NCBI RefSeq assembly: GCF_000014125.1
Contig: NC_008593.1
Span: 1 to 64,000, forward strand
DNA from: Clostridium novyi NT
GTDB lineage: Bacteria; Bacillota; Clostridia; Clostridiales; Clostridiaceae
Reading direction: 5' to 3'
Length of the DNA: 64,000 bases
Part shown: piece after piece, positions 1 through 9,362 of the stretch
Layout of the letters: every line of letters begins with the position of its first letter
How positions within the stretch are numbered: position 1 is the stretch's first letter
Translations under genes and position numbers: made by a program
Notes under the pieces: model-generated
The model's database searches: none
The model's input: only the letters and a program-made list of their open reading frames with translations
Told to the model about the DNA's origin: nothing

Positions 1-59
1 GAGATAAATAGTACAAAATACAGTAAATAAAAGGCTATAATTAGTAAGAATTGAACAAG

Positions 60-203
60 TTATCCACAAACTTATACACAACCTGTGGATAAGTCTAATA
101 AGATTAAAATTATTAACAGTTCATCAATAATAATATCAAAAGAATACCTAGTGTTCAAGAACTTATCCACAAAAAAGAAGCAATAATTAAAAATTTATCA
201 ACA
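60..203. promoter_or_regulatory. DnaA-box cluster (part of oriC, dnaA-rpmH intergenic region)
   Basis: Consensus DnaA boxes TTATCCACA lie at 60-68 and 163-171 and, inverted (TGTGGATAA), at 84-92. Near-consensus boxes are TTATACACA at 72-80 and TTATCAACA at 195-203. Such a cluster just upstream of rpmH is the usual place of a Firmicute origin. dnaA would be divergent, left of the window edge; that is inference. The DNA unwinding element cannot be assigned from sequence alone. Confidence 0.85.
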
Positions 204-216
204 ATGGCTTGAAATC

Positions 217-245
217 TTGACAATACTAAGGTGTCTATATATAAT
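217..245 (+). promoter_or_regulatory. SigA-type promoter of rpmH-rnpA operon
   Basis: A perfect -35 TTGACA (217-222) and -10 TATAAT (240-245) are separated by 17 bases. The transcript would start near 252, leaving a leader of about 80 bases before rpmH. It sits directly beside the DnaA boxes, so DnaA bound at 195-203 could affect it. Confidence 0.85.
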
Positions 246-334
246 TTAATAGTAAAACTATTTTGAGATGATAAGATGAATAGTATTGCTTAATATAAAG
301 TGCAATAGTATATAAAAAAAGGGGGTGTATACAC

Positions 335-469
335 ATGAAGATGACATACCAACCAAAAAACAGACAAAGAAAAAAAGAACATGGTTTCAGAAAAAGAATG
401 AGAACTTTATCTGGAAGAAACATCATTAAAAGAAGAAGACAAAAAGGAAGAAAAAAATTGACAGCATAA
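335..469 (+). CDS. rpmH: 50S ribosomal protein L34
   Basis: A 44-residue, very basic protein beginning [18 protein letters not shown] and ending in a lysine/arginine-rich tail, the full length and pattern of L34. It binds 23S rRNA in the large subunit. A strong GGGGGTG ribosome site lies at 321-327. It is the first gene of the rpmH-rnpA-yidD-yidC-jag run and is directly downstream of a consensus promoter. Confidence 0.97.
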
Positions 470-470
470 G

Positions 471-492
471 AGGCCGCATTGGTGGCCTTTTT
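471..492 (+). terminator. Short hairpin with T-run between rpmH and rnpA
   Basis: AGGCC (471-475) and GGCCT (484-488) form a five-pair stem followed by Ts. A second palindrome, TTCTGCAATTGCAGAA (491-506), follows at once. It is probably a weak attenuator that lets rpmH outpace rnpA, because rnpA has no obvious promoter of its own. Confidence 0.45.
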
Positions 493-526
493 CTGCAATT
501 GCAGAAAAAAAAGGAGCACTTATATA

Positions 527-868
527 ATGAAAAAGAATGAAAGAATAAGAAAAAATATAGAATTCCGTCGAGTATATAGAAGAGGAAAATCATATTCTAA
601 TAGTTTGTTAGTGCTGTATGTGTTTAAAAACAATAATAATGTAGATACAAGTAGAGTAGGAATATCAGTTAGTAAAAAAGTAGGAAACAGTGTAGTTCGA
701 AGTAGAGTAAAACGATTGATTAGTGAAAGTTACAGATTGAACTGTAGTAACATAAAAGAAAAATATGATCTAGTTTTTGTTGCTAGAAATAAATCAAAAG
801 ATAAAACTTATAAAGAAATAGAAGGTTCTGTTACTAATTTATTAAAAAGGGCAGGTCTATATAATTAA
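527..868 (+). CDS. rnpA: Ribonuclease P protein component
   Basis: A basic protein of 113 residues that assists RNase P RNA in 5' tRNA maturation. The family core is visible: [13 protein letters not shown] near the start, then [20 protein letters not shown], which carries the RNR-like substrate-binding segment. The start is the ATG at 527, eight bases after AAAGGAG; the reading frame is open further upstream but lacks a ribosome site there. The stop codon shares one base with the yidD start, indicating coupled translation. Confidence 0.95.
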   Translation: MKKNERIRKNIEFRRVYRRGKSYSNSLLVLYVFKNNNNVDTSRVGISVSKKVGNSVVRSRVKRLISESYRLNCSNIKEKYDLVFVARNKSKDKTYKEIEGSVTNLLKRAGLYN

Positions 869-1080
869 TGTTGAAAATAATATTAATTCATATAATAAAG
901 TTTTATAGAAAATATATATCTCCTTTAAAAAAGCCTTGTTGTAGGTTTTACCCAACTTGTTCTAAGTATGCACTAGATGCTATTAATAAGTATGGCGCTT
1001 TTAAAGGTAGTATTATGGCTATAAAAAGAATTTTAAGGTGTCATCCATTTAATCCAGGTGGATATGATCCAGTTAAATAG
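868..1080 (+). CDS. yidD: Membrane protein insertion efficiency factor YidD
   Basis: Seventy residues of the DUF37/YidD family. The hallmark [24 protein letters not shown] is replaced here by its local form, with the conserved cysteines at about residues 24, 25 and 31, and the C-terminal [12 protein letters not shown]. It is a peripheral membrane protein that helps YidC-dependent insertion. The ATG overlaps the rnpA stop by one base, so translation is probably coupled. It lies between rnpA and yidC as in most Firmicutes. Confidence 0.93.
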   Translation: MLKIILIHIIKFYRKYISPLKKPCCRFYPTCSKYALDAINKYGAFKGSIMAIKRILRCHPFNPGGYDPVK

Positions 1081-1098
1081 GTTTAAGGAGGTTTTGCC

Positions 1099-1839
1099 TT
1101 GGGAACTCTTTTTGGAAATTATGGTTCGGCGTTTTTTTCAATCAATTGGTTGAATAATGCCTTTATTCAATTTTTTCAAGTTATGCATAATTGGATTCAT
1201 AGCGTAGTTGCAAATCCAAACATATCGTATGGTCTAACTATAATAATAGTAACCATAATAATTAGGTTAGTGTTATTTCCTTTGAATTACAAGCAAATAA
1301 AATCTCAGGTAGCTATGAATGAAATTCAACCAGAGTTGAAAAAATTACAAAACAAATATAAAAATGATCCTCAAAAACAACAACAAGAAATGATGAAACT
1401 ATATAAAGAGTATGGTGTAAATCCTCTAGGAGGTTGTTTACCACTACTTATTCAATGGCCAATACTTATTGCTCTTTATTATGTATTTAATAATTTAAGC
1501 AAAATTGATCCTAGTATAACTAATGTAACATTCTTAGGACTTAAACTTATGAATCCAGCAATATTAAGTCCAAGTCATTGGTATACATGGATATTACCAA
1601 TATTATCAGGCTTGTTAACTTATTTATCAACTGCAATAATGACTTCTAAAAATGCAGATAGTGCTCAAATTAAGCAAACAAGAATGATGGGTGGATTTAT
1701 GACTCTTTTTATAACATATATGAGTTTTAAATTCTCAACAGCTTTAGTTTTATATTGGGTAACTAATAGTTTATTCCAAATAGGTCAAACATTGGTTACA
1801 CAACGTTCTCAAAAAGTAAAAAAAGAAGAAGTTAAGTAA
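1099..1839 (+). CDS. yidC: Membrane protein insertase YidC/Oxa1 (SpoIIIJ-like)
   Basis: A protein of 246 residues that inserts and folds inner-membrane proteins. The first hydrophobic segment (about 40-60) is followed by the cytosolic charged hairpin (KQIKSQVAMNEIQPELKKLQ), then PLGGCLPLLIQWPILIALYY and further membrane segments near 150-230, the normal Oxa1 layout without the long periplasmic domain of Gram-negatives. The TTG start is chosen because AAGGAGG (1085-1091) sits seven bases before it. No lipobox cysteine is visible near the N-terminus, unlike Bacillus SpoIIIJ. Confidence 0.93.
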   Translation: MGTLFGNYGSAFFSINWLNNAFIQFFQVMHNWIHSVVANPNISYGLTIIIVTIIIRLVLFPLNYKQIKSQVAMNEIQPELKKLQNKYKNDPQKQQQEMMKLYKEYGVNPLGGCLPLLIQWPILIALYYVFNNLSKIDPSITNVTFLGLKLMNPAILSPSHWYTWILPILSGLLTYLSTAIMTSKNADSAQIKQTRMMGGFMTLFITYMSFKFSTALVLYWVTNSLFQIGQTLVTQRSQKVKKEEVK

Positions 1840-1902
1840 TTTAAACAACAATATTGGAGATGTATGCCTAGTTTTAACATTTGGAAGGCAGGTGTATCAA
1901 AC

Positions 1903-2532
1903 ATGAGATCTATAAGAATGAGTGGAAAAACTGTAGAAGATGCGGTTTCAAAAGCTCTTACAGAACTTAATGTTACAATAGATGAAGTTGAAACTAATGT
2001 AATAGAAGAAGGAAGTAAAGGGATTTTCGGTATATTTAAAACTAAAGATGCTGAGGTTGAGGTTATTGTTAAAGAAAAGGCTGAAGACAAGGCAAGAAAG
2101 TTTTTAAGAGATGTACTAGATTCTATGGGAGTCCTTGCAGAAATCAAGATTAAAGAAGAAGATAATGTACTTAAAATTAATCTTGTAGGTCCTAAAATGG
2201 GATTGATTATTGGATATAGAGGCGAAACTTTAGACTCCCTTCAATATTTAGTTAGTTTAGTTGTGAATAAAGAAAATAATGAAAGATATAAGAAAGTAAC
2301 TTTAGATACGGAAAATTATAGAAGTAGAAGAGAAGAAACATTAAAAAGACTTGCAGAAAAACTTGCTTATAAAGTTAAAAAAACTAGTAAGTTTGTAAAG
2401 CTTGAACCTATGAATCCTTACGAGAGAAGGATAATTCATTCAACACTTCAAAATGATTCGTACGTGGTTACATATAGTGAGGGAGAAGAACCTCATAGAA
2501 GAGTAATTATAGATTTAAAAAAGAAAGCCTAG
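1903..2532 (+). CDS. jag: RNA-binding protein Jag/KhpB (SpoIIIJ-associated)
   Basis: About 209 residues with three parts: Jag_N (MRSIRMSGKTVEDAVSKAL, residues 1-50), a KH domain with GLIIGYRGETLDSLQYL (about 105-125), and a C-terminal R3H domain containing MNPYERRIIHSTL. KhpB proteins bind RNA and influence cell division or sporulation. An ATG at 1864 is in frame, but the internal ATG at 1903 matches the family start and follows GGAAGGCAGGTG, so I prefer it. It is followed by a terminator overlapping its stop codon. Confidence 0.92.
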   Translation: MRSIRMSGKTVEDAVSKALTELNVTIDEVETNVIEEGSKGIFGIFKTKDAEVEVIVKEKAEDKARKFLRDVLDSMGVLAEIKIKEEDNVLKINLVGPKMGLIIGYRGETLDSLQYLVSLVVNKENNERYKKVTLDTENYRSRREETLKRLAEKLAYKVKKTSKFVKLEPMNPYERRIIHSTLQNDSYVVTYSEGEEPHRRVIIDLKKKA

Positions 2533-2550
2533 ATTGAGGCTTTCTTTTGC
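2521..2550 (+). terminator. Rho-independent terminator after jag
   Basis: GAAAGCC (2523-2529) pairs with GGCTTTC (2538-2544), followed by TTTTGC. The jag stop codon is inside the loop. Confidence 0.75.
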
Positions 2551-2593
2551 TTTATAATAAAAAAGGTTTATAAAATTAGAAAGGATGGAAGAA

Positions 2594-3973
2594 ATGAAGG
2601 AATTTGATACTATAGCGGCGATTGCAACAAATTTAGGTGAAAGTGGAGTATCAATTATAAGAGTTTCAGGAGATAAAGCATTAAGTATTGTTAGCAGTAT
2701 TTTTACTGGAAAGAATGATAGAAAGTTAGATGATATTAGAACATATTCTATGAGATATGGATTTATTATAGATAAAGATACAAAGGAAAAGTTAGATGAG
2801 GTTATAGTAAGTTATATGAAAGGCCCTAGAAGTTTTACAGCAGAAGATGTTGTTGAAATAAACTGTCATGGTGGGGTTGTTGTAACAAAGAGAATCCTTG
2901 AGGAAGTTGTAGCGGCAGGGGCAAGACTTGCATCCCCTGGTGAATTTACTAAAAGGGCATTTTTAAATGGAAGAATTGACTTAAGCCAAGCGGAAGCTGT
3001 TATTGATTTAATAAATGCAAAAACTGAGTTAAGTGCAAAGTCAGCACTTGAACAATCAGAAGGTAAACTTTCAAGGGAAATAGGTAAAATAAGAAATAAG
3101 TTACTTGAAATTATTGCAAGTATAGAAGCCACAGTTGATTATCCAGAAGATGACTTAGAAGAAGTTACTTCTGAAAAAGGTAGGGAATCTGTTAGCAAAT
3201 TACTTGATGAAATTGATTCTTTATTAGATCATGCAGATGAAGGAAAGATTTTAAGAGAAGGATTAAATACAGTAATTGTAGGTAAGCCAAATGTAGGAAA
3301 GTCTTCACTTTTAAATGCATTACTTATGGAAACAAGAGCTATTGTTACTGATGTTCCTGGAACAACAAGAGACGTAATTGAAGAGTACATGAGTATCGAT
3401 GGAATTCCAATAAAGATAATAGATACAGCTGGAATACGTGACACTGATGATGTTGTGGAAAAAATTGGTGTAGAAAAATCTAGAGAGAAAATAAACAACT
3501 CCGATCTTACAGTTTTGGTTCTTGATAACAGTAGAGGTTTAGATGATGAAGATAAGGAGATAATTAACTTTATAAAAGATAAGAAATATATAGTATTATT
3601 AAATAAGATGGATTTAGAATCAAAGATAGATAAAGAAGCGTTAAAAGAGCTAAATTCTAAATATATAATAGAAATATCCGCAAAGACAGGTAGTGGATTA
3701 GATAAATTTAAAGAAGTTATAAAAGAATTATTCTTTAGCGGAAAAGTAGCTTCAAAGGACGTTATGATAACAAACACAAGACATAAAGAAGCTTTAATTA
3801 GAGCAAAAGAAAGTTTAGAAGCTTCTAAGAATGCTTTAGACAACACATTTGCAATAGACCTTGCGTCTATTGACCTTAGAAATGCGTGGAAAAGTCTTGG
3901 AGAAATTAATGGAGATACAGTTGAAGAAGATATAATAGATAAGATATTTTCTAAATTTTGTTTAGGAAAGTAA
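2594..3973 (+). CDS. mnmE: tRNA modification GTPase MnmE (TrmE)
   Basis: About 459 residues. With MnmG it installs the cmnm5 group on the wobble uridine of certain tRNAs. Visible: N-terminal folate-binding domain (to ~120), helical domain, and an inserted G domain with Walker [19 protein letters not shown] (G3) and NKMD (G4). The C-terminal FCLGK carries the conserved cysteine. An upstream in-frame ATG at 2585 exists, but AAAGGATGG is correctly spaced only for the ATG at 2594, which also gives the family start [12 protein letters not shown]. mnmG follows 12 bases later. Confidence 0.96.
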   Translation: MKEFDTIAAIATNLGESGVSIIRVSGDKALSIVSSIFTGKNDRKLDDIRTYSMRYGFIIDKDTKEKLDEVIVSYMKGPRSFTAEDVVEINCHGGVVVTKRILEEVVAAGARLASPGEFTKRAFLNGRIDLSQAEAVIDLINAKTELSAKSALEQSEGKLSREIGKIRNKLLEIIASIEATVDYPEDDLEEVTSEKGRESVSKLLDEIDSLLDHADEGKILREGLNTVIVGKPNVGKSSLLNALLMETRAIVTDVPGTTRDVIEEYMSIDGIPIKIIDTAGIRDTDDVVEKIGVEKSREKINNSDLTVLVLDNSRGLDDEDKEIINFIKDKKYIVLLNKMDLESKIDKEALKELNSKYIIEISAKTGSGLDKFKEVIKELFFSGKVASKDVMITNTRHKEALIRAKESLEASKNALDNTFAIDLASIDLRNAWKSLGEINGDTVEEDIIDKIFSKFCLGK

Positions 3974-3985
3974 GGGGAGAGGAAT

Positions 3986-5884
3986 ATGAGTTATTTTGCA
4001 GGTGAATTTGATGTAGCAGTTATAGGTGCAGGTCATGCGGGTTGTGAAGCTGCACTTGCTAGTGCAAGACTTGGAGTAAGTACTGTTGTATTTGCAACTG
4101 ATCTTGCAAGTGTGGCAATGATGCCTTGTAATCCTAATATAGGAGGAACAGCAAAGGGACATTTAGTAAGAGAAATTGATGCTCTAGGTGGGGAAATGGG
4201 AATAAACATAGACCACACATATATACAATCTAGAATGTTAAATACATCTAAAGGACCAGCTGTACACTCATTAAGAGCACAAGCTGATAAAAGAAAATAT
4301 GCTGAGAGAATGAAGCATGTTTTAGAAACTACAGATAATTTACATTTAAAACAAGCAGAGATTATAAAAGTTGATATAGAAGATAGCAAAGTTAAAGGTG
4401 TTTTAACTAAAAACGGAGCTTACTATAAAGTTAAAGCTGCAATATTATGTACGGGGGTTTACTTAAAATCTAGAATAATAATTGGAGATATAAACTATGA
4501 AGGCGGTCCGAGTGGTCTTGCTCCAGCTAACATGTTATCACAAAGTCTAATAGAAAGTGGTATAAAAATAACTAGATTTAAAACAGGAACTCCAGCTAGA
4601 ATAAATAGAAGAACAGTTGATTTTTCAAAGATGATAGAACAAAAGGGTGATGAGAATATAGTTCCATTCTCATTTATGAGTGAAAATATTGAAAGAGAAC
4701 AAATATCATGTTATCTAACTTACTCAGGAGATGAAACTAAAAAGGTTGTATTAGAAAACATAGATAGATCACCACTTTACAATGGTTCAATTAAAAGTGT
4801 AGGACCAAGATATTGTCCTTCTTTTGAAGATAAGATAATGAGATTCCCTGAAAAAGATAAGCATCAAATCTTCATAGAACCAGAAGGAGAAAATACAGAA
4901 GAAATGTACGTTGGAGGAATGTCAAGTTCTCTTCCTGAAGATGTACAATTAAAAATGTTAAGAAGTGTACCTGGTCTTGAAAATGCTGAAATGATGAGAA
5001 CAGCTTATGCAATAGAATATGATTGTATAGATCCAACACAATTAGAACTTTCTTTAGAATTTAAAGATATAGACGGATTATTCTCAGCTGGACAAATGAA
5101 TGGAAGTTCAGGTTATGAAGAAGCTGGATGCCAAGGGCTTATAGCTGGAATAAATGCTGCTTTAAAACTTCAAGGAAAAGAACCTTTAATTTTAAAAAGA
5201 TCAGACGCATATATTGGAGTTCTTATTGATGACCTAGTTACAAAGGGAACACAAGAGCCATACAGAATGATGACATCTCGTGCTGAATATAGATTATTAT
5301 TAAGACAAGATAACGCCGATTTAAGACTTACAGAAATGGGTCATAAAATAGGACTTGTTAAAGAAGATAGATACGAAAGATTCACAAAGAGAAAAACAGC
5401 TATAGAAGATGAAATAGAAAGATTAAAAAATATACAAATCACAAATAAGCAAGAAGTAAATAAGTTTTTAGAAGGATTAAACTCAGCAGGGTTAAAGAAA
5501 CCAATAAGTTTATATGAACTTATAAAAAGACCAGAACTTAATTACTTTGTAGTAAAAGATTTAGATAAAGATAGAGCAGAGCTTCCGCGTGATGTACAAG
5601 AGCAAGTTAATATTATATCTAAATACGAAGGATATATTCAAAAGCAATTAGAACAAGTAGAACAATTTAAGAAACTAGAAAATAGATTAATTCCAAAAGA
5701 ATTTGATTATAAACTAGTAAAAGGACTTAGAACGGAAGCTATTCAAAAATTAGATAAGATAAAACCAGTAAATATTGGTCAGGCATCTAGAATTTCAGGG
5801 GTATCTCCTGCTGATATATCTGTACTTTTAATAGTATTAGAACAATACAACAGAAATAAAGGTCATAAGGAGGAAGAATTTTAA
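3986..5884 (+). CDS. mnmG: tRNA uridine-5-carboxymethylaminomethyl modification enzyme MnmG (GidA)
   Basis: A protein of 632 residues, the FAD-binding partner of MnmE. The N-terminal Rossmann motif [12 protein letters not shown] binds [32 protein letters not shown] and the conserved [22 protein letters not shown] are typical of GidA. The C-terminal helical domain mediates the MnmE contact. AAGGGGAGAGG precedes the ATG. It is cotranscribed with mnmE and rsmG; the rsmG start abuts its stop codon. Confidence 0.97.
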   Translation: MSYFAGEFDVAVIGAGHAGCEAALASARLGVSTVVFATDLASVAMMPCNPNIGGTAKGHLVREIDALGGEMGINIDHTYIQSRMLNTSKGPAVHSLRAQADKRKYAERMKHVLETTDNLHLKQAEIIKVDIEDSKVKGVLTKNGAYYKVKAAILCTGVYLKSRIIIGDINYEGGPSGLAPANMLSQSLIESGIKITRFKTGTPARINRRTVDFSKMIEQKGDENIVPFSFMSENIEREQISCYLTYSGDETKKVVLENIDRSPLYNGSIKSVGPRYCPSFEDKIMRFPEKDKHQIFIEPEGENTEEMYVGGMSSSLPEDVQLKMLRSVPGLENAEMMRTAYAIEYDCIDPTQLELSLEFKDIDGLFSAGQMNGSSGYEEAGCQGLIAGINAALKLQGKEPLILKRSDAYIGVLIDDLVTKGTQEPYRMMTSRAEYRLLLRQDNADLRLTEMGHKIGLVKEDRYERFTKRKTAIEDEIERLKNIQITNKQEVNKFLEGLNSAGLKKPISLYELIKRPELNYFVVKDLDKDRAELPRDVQEQVNIISKYEGYIQKQLEQVEQFKKLENRLIPKEFDYKLVKGLRTEAIQKLDKIKPVNIGQASRISGVSPADISVLLIVLEQYNRNKGHKEEEF

Positions 5885-6616
5885 TTGAATAGTGAAAAGA
5901 TATTTTATGATATATTAAATGTTGCAGCAGAGAATGTTGATTTAGAATTTAATGATAAGAAGTACAATCAGTTTATTCAGTATAAAGATTTATTAAAAGA
6001 TTGGAATGGAAAAGTAAATCTTACTGCTATAACTGAAGATGAGGAAATAATAAAGAAACACTTCATAGATTCAATGAAGATATTTCAATTTGAATATTTG
6101 AGAAAAGCAAATAAAATTATAGACATAGGTACCGGGGGAGGATTCCCTGGTATACCTATGAAAATAATGAGACCAGACGCAGATATAGTTCTTTTAGATT
6201 CATTAAAGAAAAGAATTAATGTTTTAGATGATATTTTAAATAAAATAGGAATAAATGATGTAGAAACTATACATGGTAGAGCAGAAGAATTTGCAAAGAA
6301 TCCTAAGTATAGAGAAAAATTTGATGCAGTAGTTTCAAGAGCTGTTGCTAACTTAGCATCTTTAAGTGAATTTTGTTTACCTTATGTAAAGGTAGGTGGA
6401 TATTTTGTAGCCTTAAAAGGACCAGCTGTTGATGAAGAAGTTAAGATAGCTAAAAAAGCTATAAGTATTCTAGGGGGAAAATTAGAAGAAATAAGAGAAG
6501 TCGAAATAGAAGATAGTGACTTAAAACATAACTTAGTTATTATTAAGAAAATAAAAAATACACCTAAGCAATATCCAAGGAAACCTGGAACTGCAACTAA
6601 AAAACCTCTAATATAA
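5885..6616 (+). CDS. rsmG: 16S rRNA (guanine-527 N7) methyltransferase RsmG (GidB)
   Basis: A protein of 243 residues. The SAM-binding core is plain: IIDIGTGGGFPGIPMKIMRP (motif I), VLLDSLKKRINVL, and VVSRAVANLASLSEFCLPYVK. The C-terminal tail (KQYPRKPGTATKKPLI) is the family hallmark that contacts rRNA. Translation starts at TTG immediately after the mnmG stop, with AAGGAGG upstream inside mnmG, so it depends on coupling. Loss of this enzyme gives low-level streptomycin resistance in other bacteria. Confidence 0.95.
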   Translation: MNSEKIFYDILNVAAENVDLEFNDKKYNQFIQYKDLLKDWNGKVNLTAITEDEEIIKKHFIDSMKIFQFEYLRKANKIIDIGTGGGFPGIPMKIMRPDADIVLLDSLKKRINVLDDILNKIGINDVETIHGRAEEFAKNPKYREKFDAVVSRAVANLASLSEFCLPYVKVGGYFVALKGPAVDEEVKIAKKAISILGGKLEEIREVEIEDSDLKHNLVIIKKIKNTPKQYPRKPGTATKKPLI

Positions 6617-6708
6617 GTTTTAAAAATTTTTAAAATTATTGTCAAAAATTATATAATTAATGTTAAAATAGTATTTGTATTAGTAAATTATAGAGGGATG
6701 GGGAATTT

Positions 6709-7488
6709 ATGAAAAAGGATATTAAGTACATATCTACTGATATAATTATTCCAAATACTTATCAGCCTAGAAAATACTTTAATGAGGATACTATTGATGA
6801 ATTAGGAGAGTCCATTAGAACTTATGGGATAATTCAACCTTTGTCTGTTAGAAAAATAGAAGATAACAAGTATGAACTAATTGCAGGAGAAAGAAGATTT
6901 AGAGCAGCTAAAAAGATAGGATTAAAAGAAGTGCCTGTAATAGTTACTGATATTAGTGATAAAGATTCAGCTGCAATAGCACTTTTAGAAAATATTCAAA
7001 GGGAAGATTTAAATTTTTTAGAAGAGGCAGAAGCATATGAAAATCTTATAAAAGAACATAAATACACTCAAGCTGAACTTGCAAATATCATTGGCAAGAA
7101 ACAATCTACTATTGCAAATAAAATAAGAATTTTAAAATTAGACAAAGTTATAAGACAACAAGTTTTGGAAAATAATTTAACAGAAAGACATGCAAGGGCA
7201 CTTTTAAAGTTACCTTCAAAGGAACTTCAAAAGAAAGTACTAAAAAATGTTATAAAAAGAGGTTTCAATGTAAAAAAGACAGAAGAGCTTATAAATAAAG
7301 AGCTGTTAAAGTTATCAGGACAAGAACTTGCCGCAGATGGAAAGAAAAAAATAAAAGGAATATTTGCTCCAAGGGTTTATGTAAATACCGTAAAACAAGT
7401 ATTTGATAAGTATGGAGTTAATGCTACATATAGAACTAAGGAGTCCGATAAAAATATACAGGTTATAATAAGTATTCCTAAAAAATAA
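6709..7488 (+). CDS. noc: ParB-family protein, nucleoid occlusion factor Noc-like
   Basis: A protein of 259 residues with the full ParB/Noc layout: N-terminal NTPase/CTP-binding domain (TYQPRKYF, then GIIQPLSVR, GERRFRAAKK at 60-70, and LLENIQREDLNFLEEA), a helix-turn-helix in the middle (TQAELANIIGKKQSTIANKIR), and a C-terminal dimerization region. It sits between rsmG and parA, where Bacillus noc lies, hence the assignment. A second paralogue (parB) follows two genes later. The GENIQREDLN-type box is shared by both, so the names could only be separated by their DNA target. Confidence 0.85.
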   Translation: MKKDIKYISTDIIIPNTYQPRKYFNEDTIDELGESIRTYGIIQPLSVRKIEDNKYELIAGERRFRAAKKIGLKEVPVIVTDISDKDSAAIALLENIQREDLNFLEEAEAYENLIKEHKYTQAELANIIGKKQSTIANKIRILKLDKVIRQQVLENNLTERHARALLKLPSKELQKKVLKNVIKRGFNVKKTEELINKELLKLSGQELAADGKKKIKGIFAPRVYVNTVKQVFDKYGVNATYRTKESDKNIQVIISIPKK

Positions 7489-7507
7489 ATTTAATAAATA
7501 TATTAAA

Positions 7508-7523
7508 TGTTTCACGTGAAACA
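7508..7523. promoter_or_regulatory. parS centromere site (perfect 16-bp palindrome)
   Basis: TGTTTCACGTGAAACA is a perfect palindrome matching the conserved bacterial parS consensus. It extends to 18 bases with the flanking A and T. It lies between noc and parA, close to the origin, as expected for a ParB loading site. Confidence 0.95.
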
Positions 7524-7525
7524 TT

Positions 7526-7569
7526 CACCTAAAATTTCTTTTATTTTTAAGAAATTTTAGGTGTTTTTT
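7526..7569 (+). terminator. Terminator after noc
   Basis: A perfect 15-bp stem, CACCTAAAATTTCTT (7526-7540) with AAGAAATTTTAGGTG (7549-7563), is followed by six Ts. It sits directly beside parS and separates noc from parA transcription. Confidence 0.85.
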
Positions 7570-7693
7570 ATTTTATATATATTTATAAAACTATGGTAAG
7601 ATATTATAATATATATTAACAGTATAAAATTAGATTTTAAAATAAAATTTACTAAATTATGTACACTAGAGGTTTGGTTTTGGGGGGAAAATC

Positions 7694-8479
7694 ATGAAAG
7701 TTATATGTATTTTTAATCAAAAAGGTGGAGTTGGAAAGACTACTACTAATATAAATTTATGTGCCAATTTAGCAATGCATGGTCATAAAGTATTATCTAT
7801 TGATATTGATCCGCAAGGAAATACAACAAGTGGACTTGGAATTGATAAAAATAAAATAAAATATTCAACATATGATGTTCTTACATCGGACATTTCAATA
7901 GAAGAAGCTATAATAGAAAGTGAACTTATTGATAATTTTTATGTAGTTCCATCTAATATGGACTTAGTTGGTGCAGAAGTTGAACTTATTGATGTTAAAG
8001 GAAGAGAAACTATACTAAAAAGAAAAATTGAAAGTATAAAGGATAAGTTTGAGTATATATTTATAGATTGTCCTCCTTCACTAGGGGTTTTAACAATAAA
8101 TTCTCTTATTGCTGCTACTAGTGTTTTAATTCCAATACAATGTGAGTTTTATGCATTAGAAGGAGTTGGACAACTTTTAAATACAATTCAATTAGTTAAA
8201 AAATCTTTAAACAAAGATTTAGAAGTTGAAGGTGTTGTCATGAGTATGTATGATAACAGAACTAAGCTATGTAATGAAGTTGCACAAGAAGTAATCAAGT
8301 ACTTTAAGGATAAAGTTTATAATACTACAATACCAAGAAACGTAAGACTTGCTGAAGCCCCAAGTTTTGGACTTCCAATAGTTCTCTATGATGATAAATG
8401 CAAGGGAGCGGAAGCATATAGAGATTTATTAAATGAATTTTTAAGTAGACAAAGTAAGGGAGTGGTAACTGTTGAGTAA
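7694..8479 (+). CDS. parA: Chromosome partitioning ATPase ParA (Soj)
   Basis: A protein of 261 residues, Walker-type ATPase. The deviant Walker A FNQKGGVGKTTTNINL begins at residue 7, with switch I DIDPQGNTTSGLG and Walker B FIDCPPSLGVLT. It binds DNA non-specifically and acts with ParB-parS; in Firmicutes it also regulates DnaA. The ATG follows TTGGGGGGAAAATC. Its stop overlaps the parB start by eight bases, so the pair is translationally coupled. Confidence 0.96.
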   Translation: MKVICIFNQKGGVGKTTTNINLCANLAMHGHKVLSIDIDPQGNTTSGLGIDKNKIKYSTYDVLTSDISIEEAIIESELIDNFYVVPSNMDLVGAEVELIDVKGRETILKRKIESIKDKFEYIFIDCPPSLGVLTINSLIAATSVLIPIQCEFYALEGVGQLLNTIQLVKKSLNKDLEVEGVVMSMYDNRTKLCNEVAQEVIKYFKDKVYNTTIPRNVRLAEAPSFGLPIVLYDDKCKGAEAYRDLLNEFLSRQSKGVVTVE

Positions 8480-9317
8480 AAAGTTTGGATTAGGAAAAGG
8501 GCTTGGAGCTTTAATACCAGAAGAACCTAACGAAGAGAAAAATTCAATATTAAAAATAGATATGAATTTGATAAAACCAAATATTGATCAACCTAGAAAA
8601 AACTTTGATGAAGCAAAAATAATTCAATTAGCAGATTCAATTAAGGAACATGGAATAATTCAACCATTGATATTACAAAAGAGAGGAAACATATATAGCA
8701 TAATTGCAGGAGAAAGAAGATGGAGAGCTGCTAAAAAGGTAGGCCTTAAGGAAGTACCAGCAGTTATTAATGAACTAAGTGATAAACAAATATTAGAGGT
8801 TTCATTAATAGAAAACATACAAAGAGAAGACTTAAATCCTATAGAAGAAGCTATAGCATATAAAAAATTAATTGATGAATTTAAACTAACTCAAGAAGAG
8901 TTATCAAAGCAAATAGGAAAATCAAGAACTGCTATTACAAATTGTATGAGATTATTAAATTTAGATTCTAGGGTTCAAGATTACTTAATTGATGGAGTAA
9001 TAACAGAAGGACATGGACGAGCTTTATTATCCCTAGAAGATAAAGAAATGCAGTATAAAATGGCACTAGATATAATAGACAAAGAGTTAAGTGTAAGACA
9101 AACGGAAAGTATTATAAAAAATTTCAAGAAAAAAAGTATAAATAAAAAAGAAGACGACGCTAATATAAAGCCATATTATAATGCTATAGAAAATAAATTG
9201 GAAAATTTGTTTAATACCAAAGTAGTATTGAGGTCTAAGGGAAATAGAGGTAAAATACAAATAGAATATTATTCTGAGGAAGATCTTCAAAGAATAATTG
9301 ATATATTAAAAATATAA
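8472..9317 (+). CDS. parB: Chromosome partitioning protein ParB (Spo0J)
   Basis: A protein of 281 residues with the typical GLGKGLGALIPE N-terminal tail, which in ParB stimulates the ParA ATPase. The CTP-binding ParB domain contains QPRKNFDE, GERRWRAAKK and ENIQREDLNPIEEA, and is followed by the helix-turn-helix (TQEELSKQIGKSRTAITN). The TTG start is inside the end of parA. ParB loads at parS and spreads, recruiting SMC. A parS variant lies ten bases past its stop codon. Confidence 0.95.
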   Translation: MSKKFGLGKGLGALIPEEPNEEKNSILKIDMNLIKPNIDQPRKNFDEAKIIQLADSIKEHGIIQPLILQKRGNIYSIIAGERRWRAAKKVGLKEVPAVINELSDKQILEVSLIENIQREDLNPIEEAIAYKKLIDEFKLTQEELSKQIGKSRTAITNCMRLLNLDSRVQDYLIDGVITEGHGRALLSLEDKEMQYKMALDIIDKELSVRQTESIIKNFKKKSINKKEDDANIKPYYNAIENKLENLFNTKVVLRSKGNRGKIQIEYYSEEDLQRIIDILKI

Positions 9318-9327
9318 TTTTCAAAAA

Positions 9328-9343
9328 TGTTTCATGTGAAACA
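9328..9343. promoter_or_regulatory. parS-like site (one-base variant)
   Basis: TGTTTCATGTGAAACA differs from the perfect parS at 7508-7523 by one central base (C to T). It lies between the parB stop and the ribosome site of the next gene, so ParB loading could touch the downstream gene's expression. Confidence 0.85.
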
Positions 9344-9362
9344 TTTAGGGAGGACTAGGAAT

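Noticed and set aside
235..519. Minus-strand 94-codon frame over rpmH
   Set aside because: Antisense to a certain ribosomal protein gene; hydrophobic content comes from reading its A-rich codons in reverse.
7315..7524. Minus-strand frame starting in the parS palindrome
   Set aside because: Mostly antisense to noc; no ribosome site or coding pattern.
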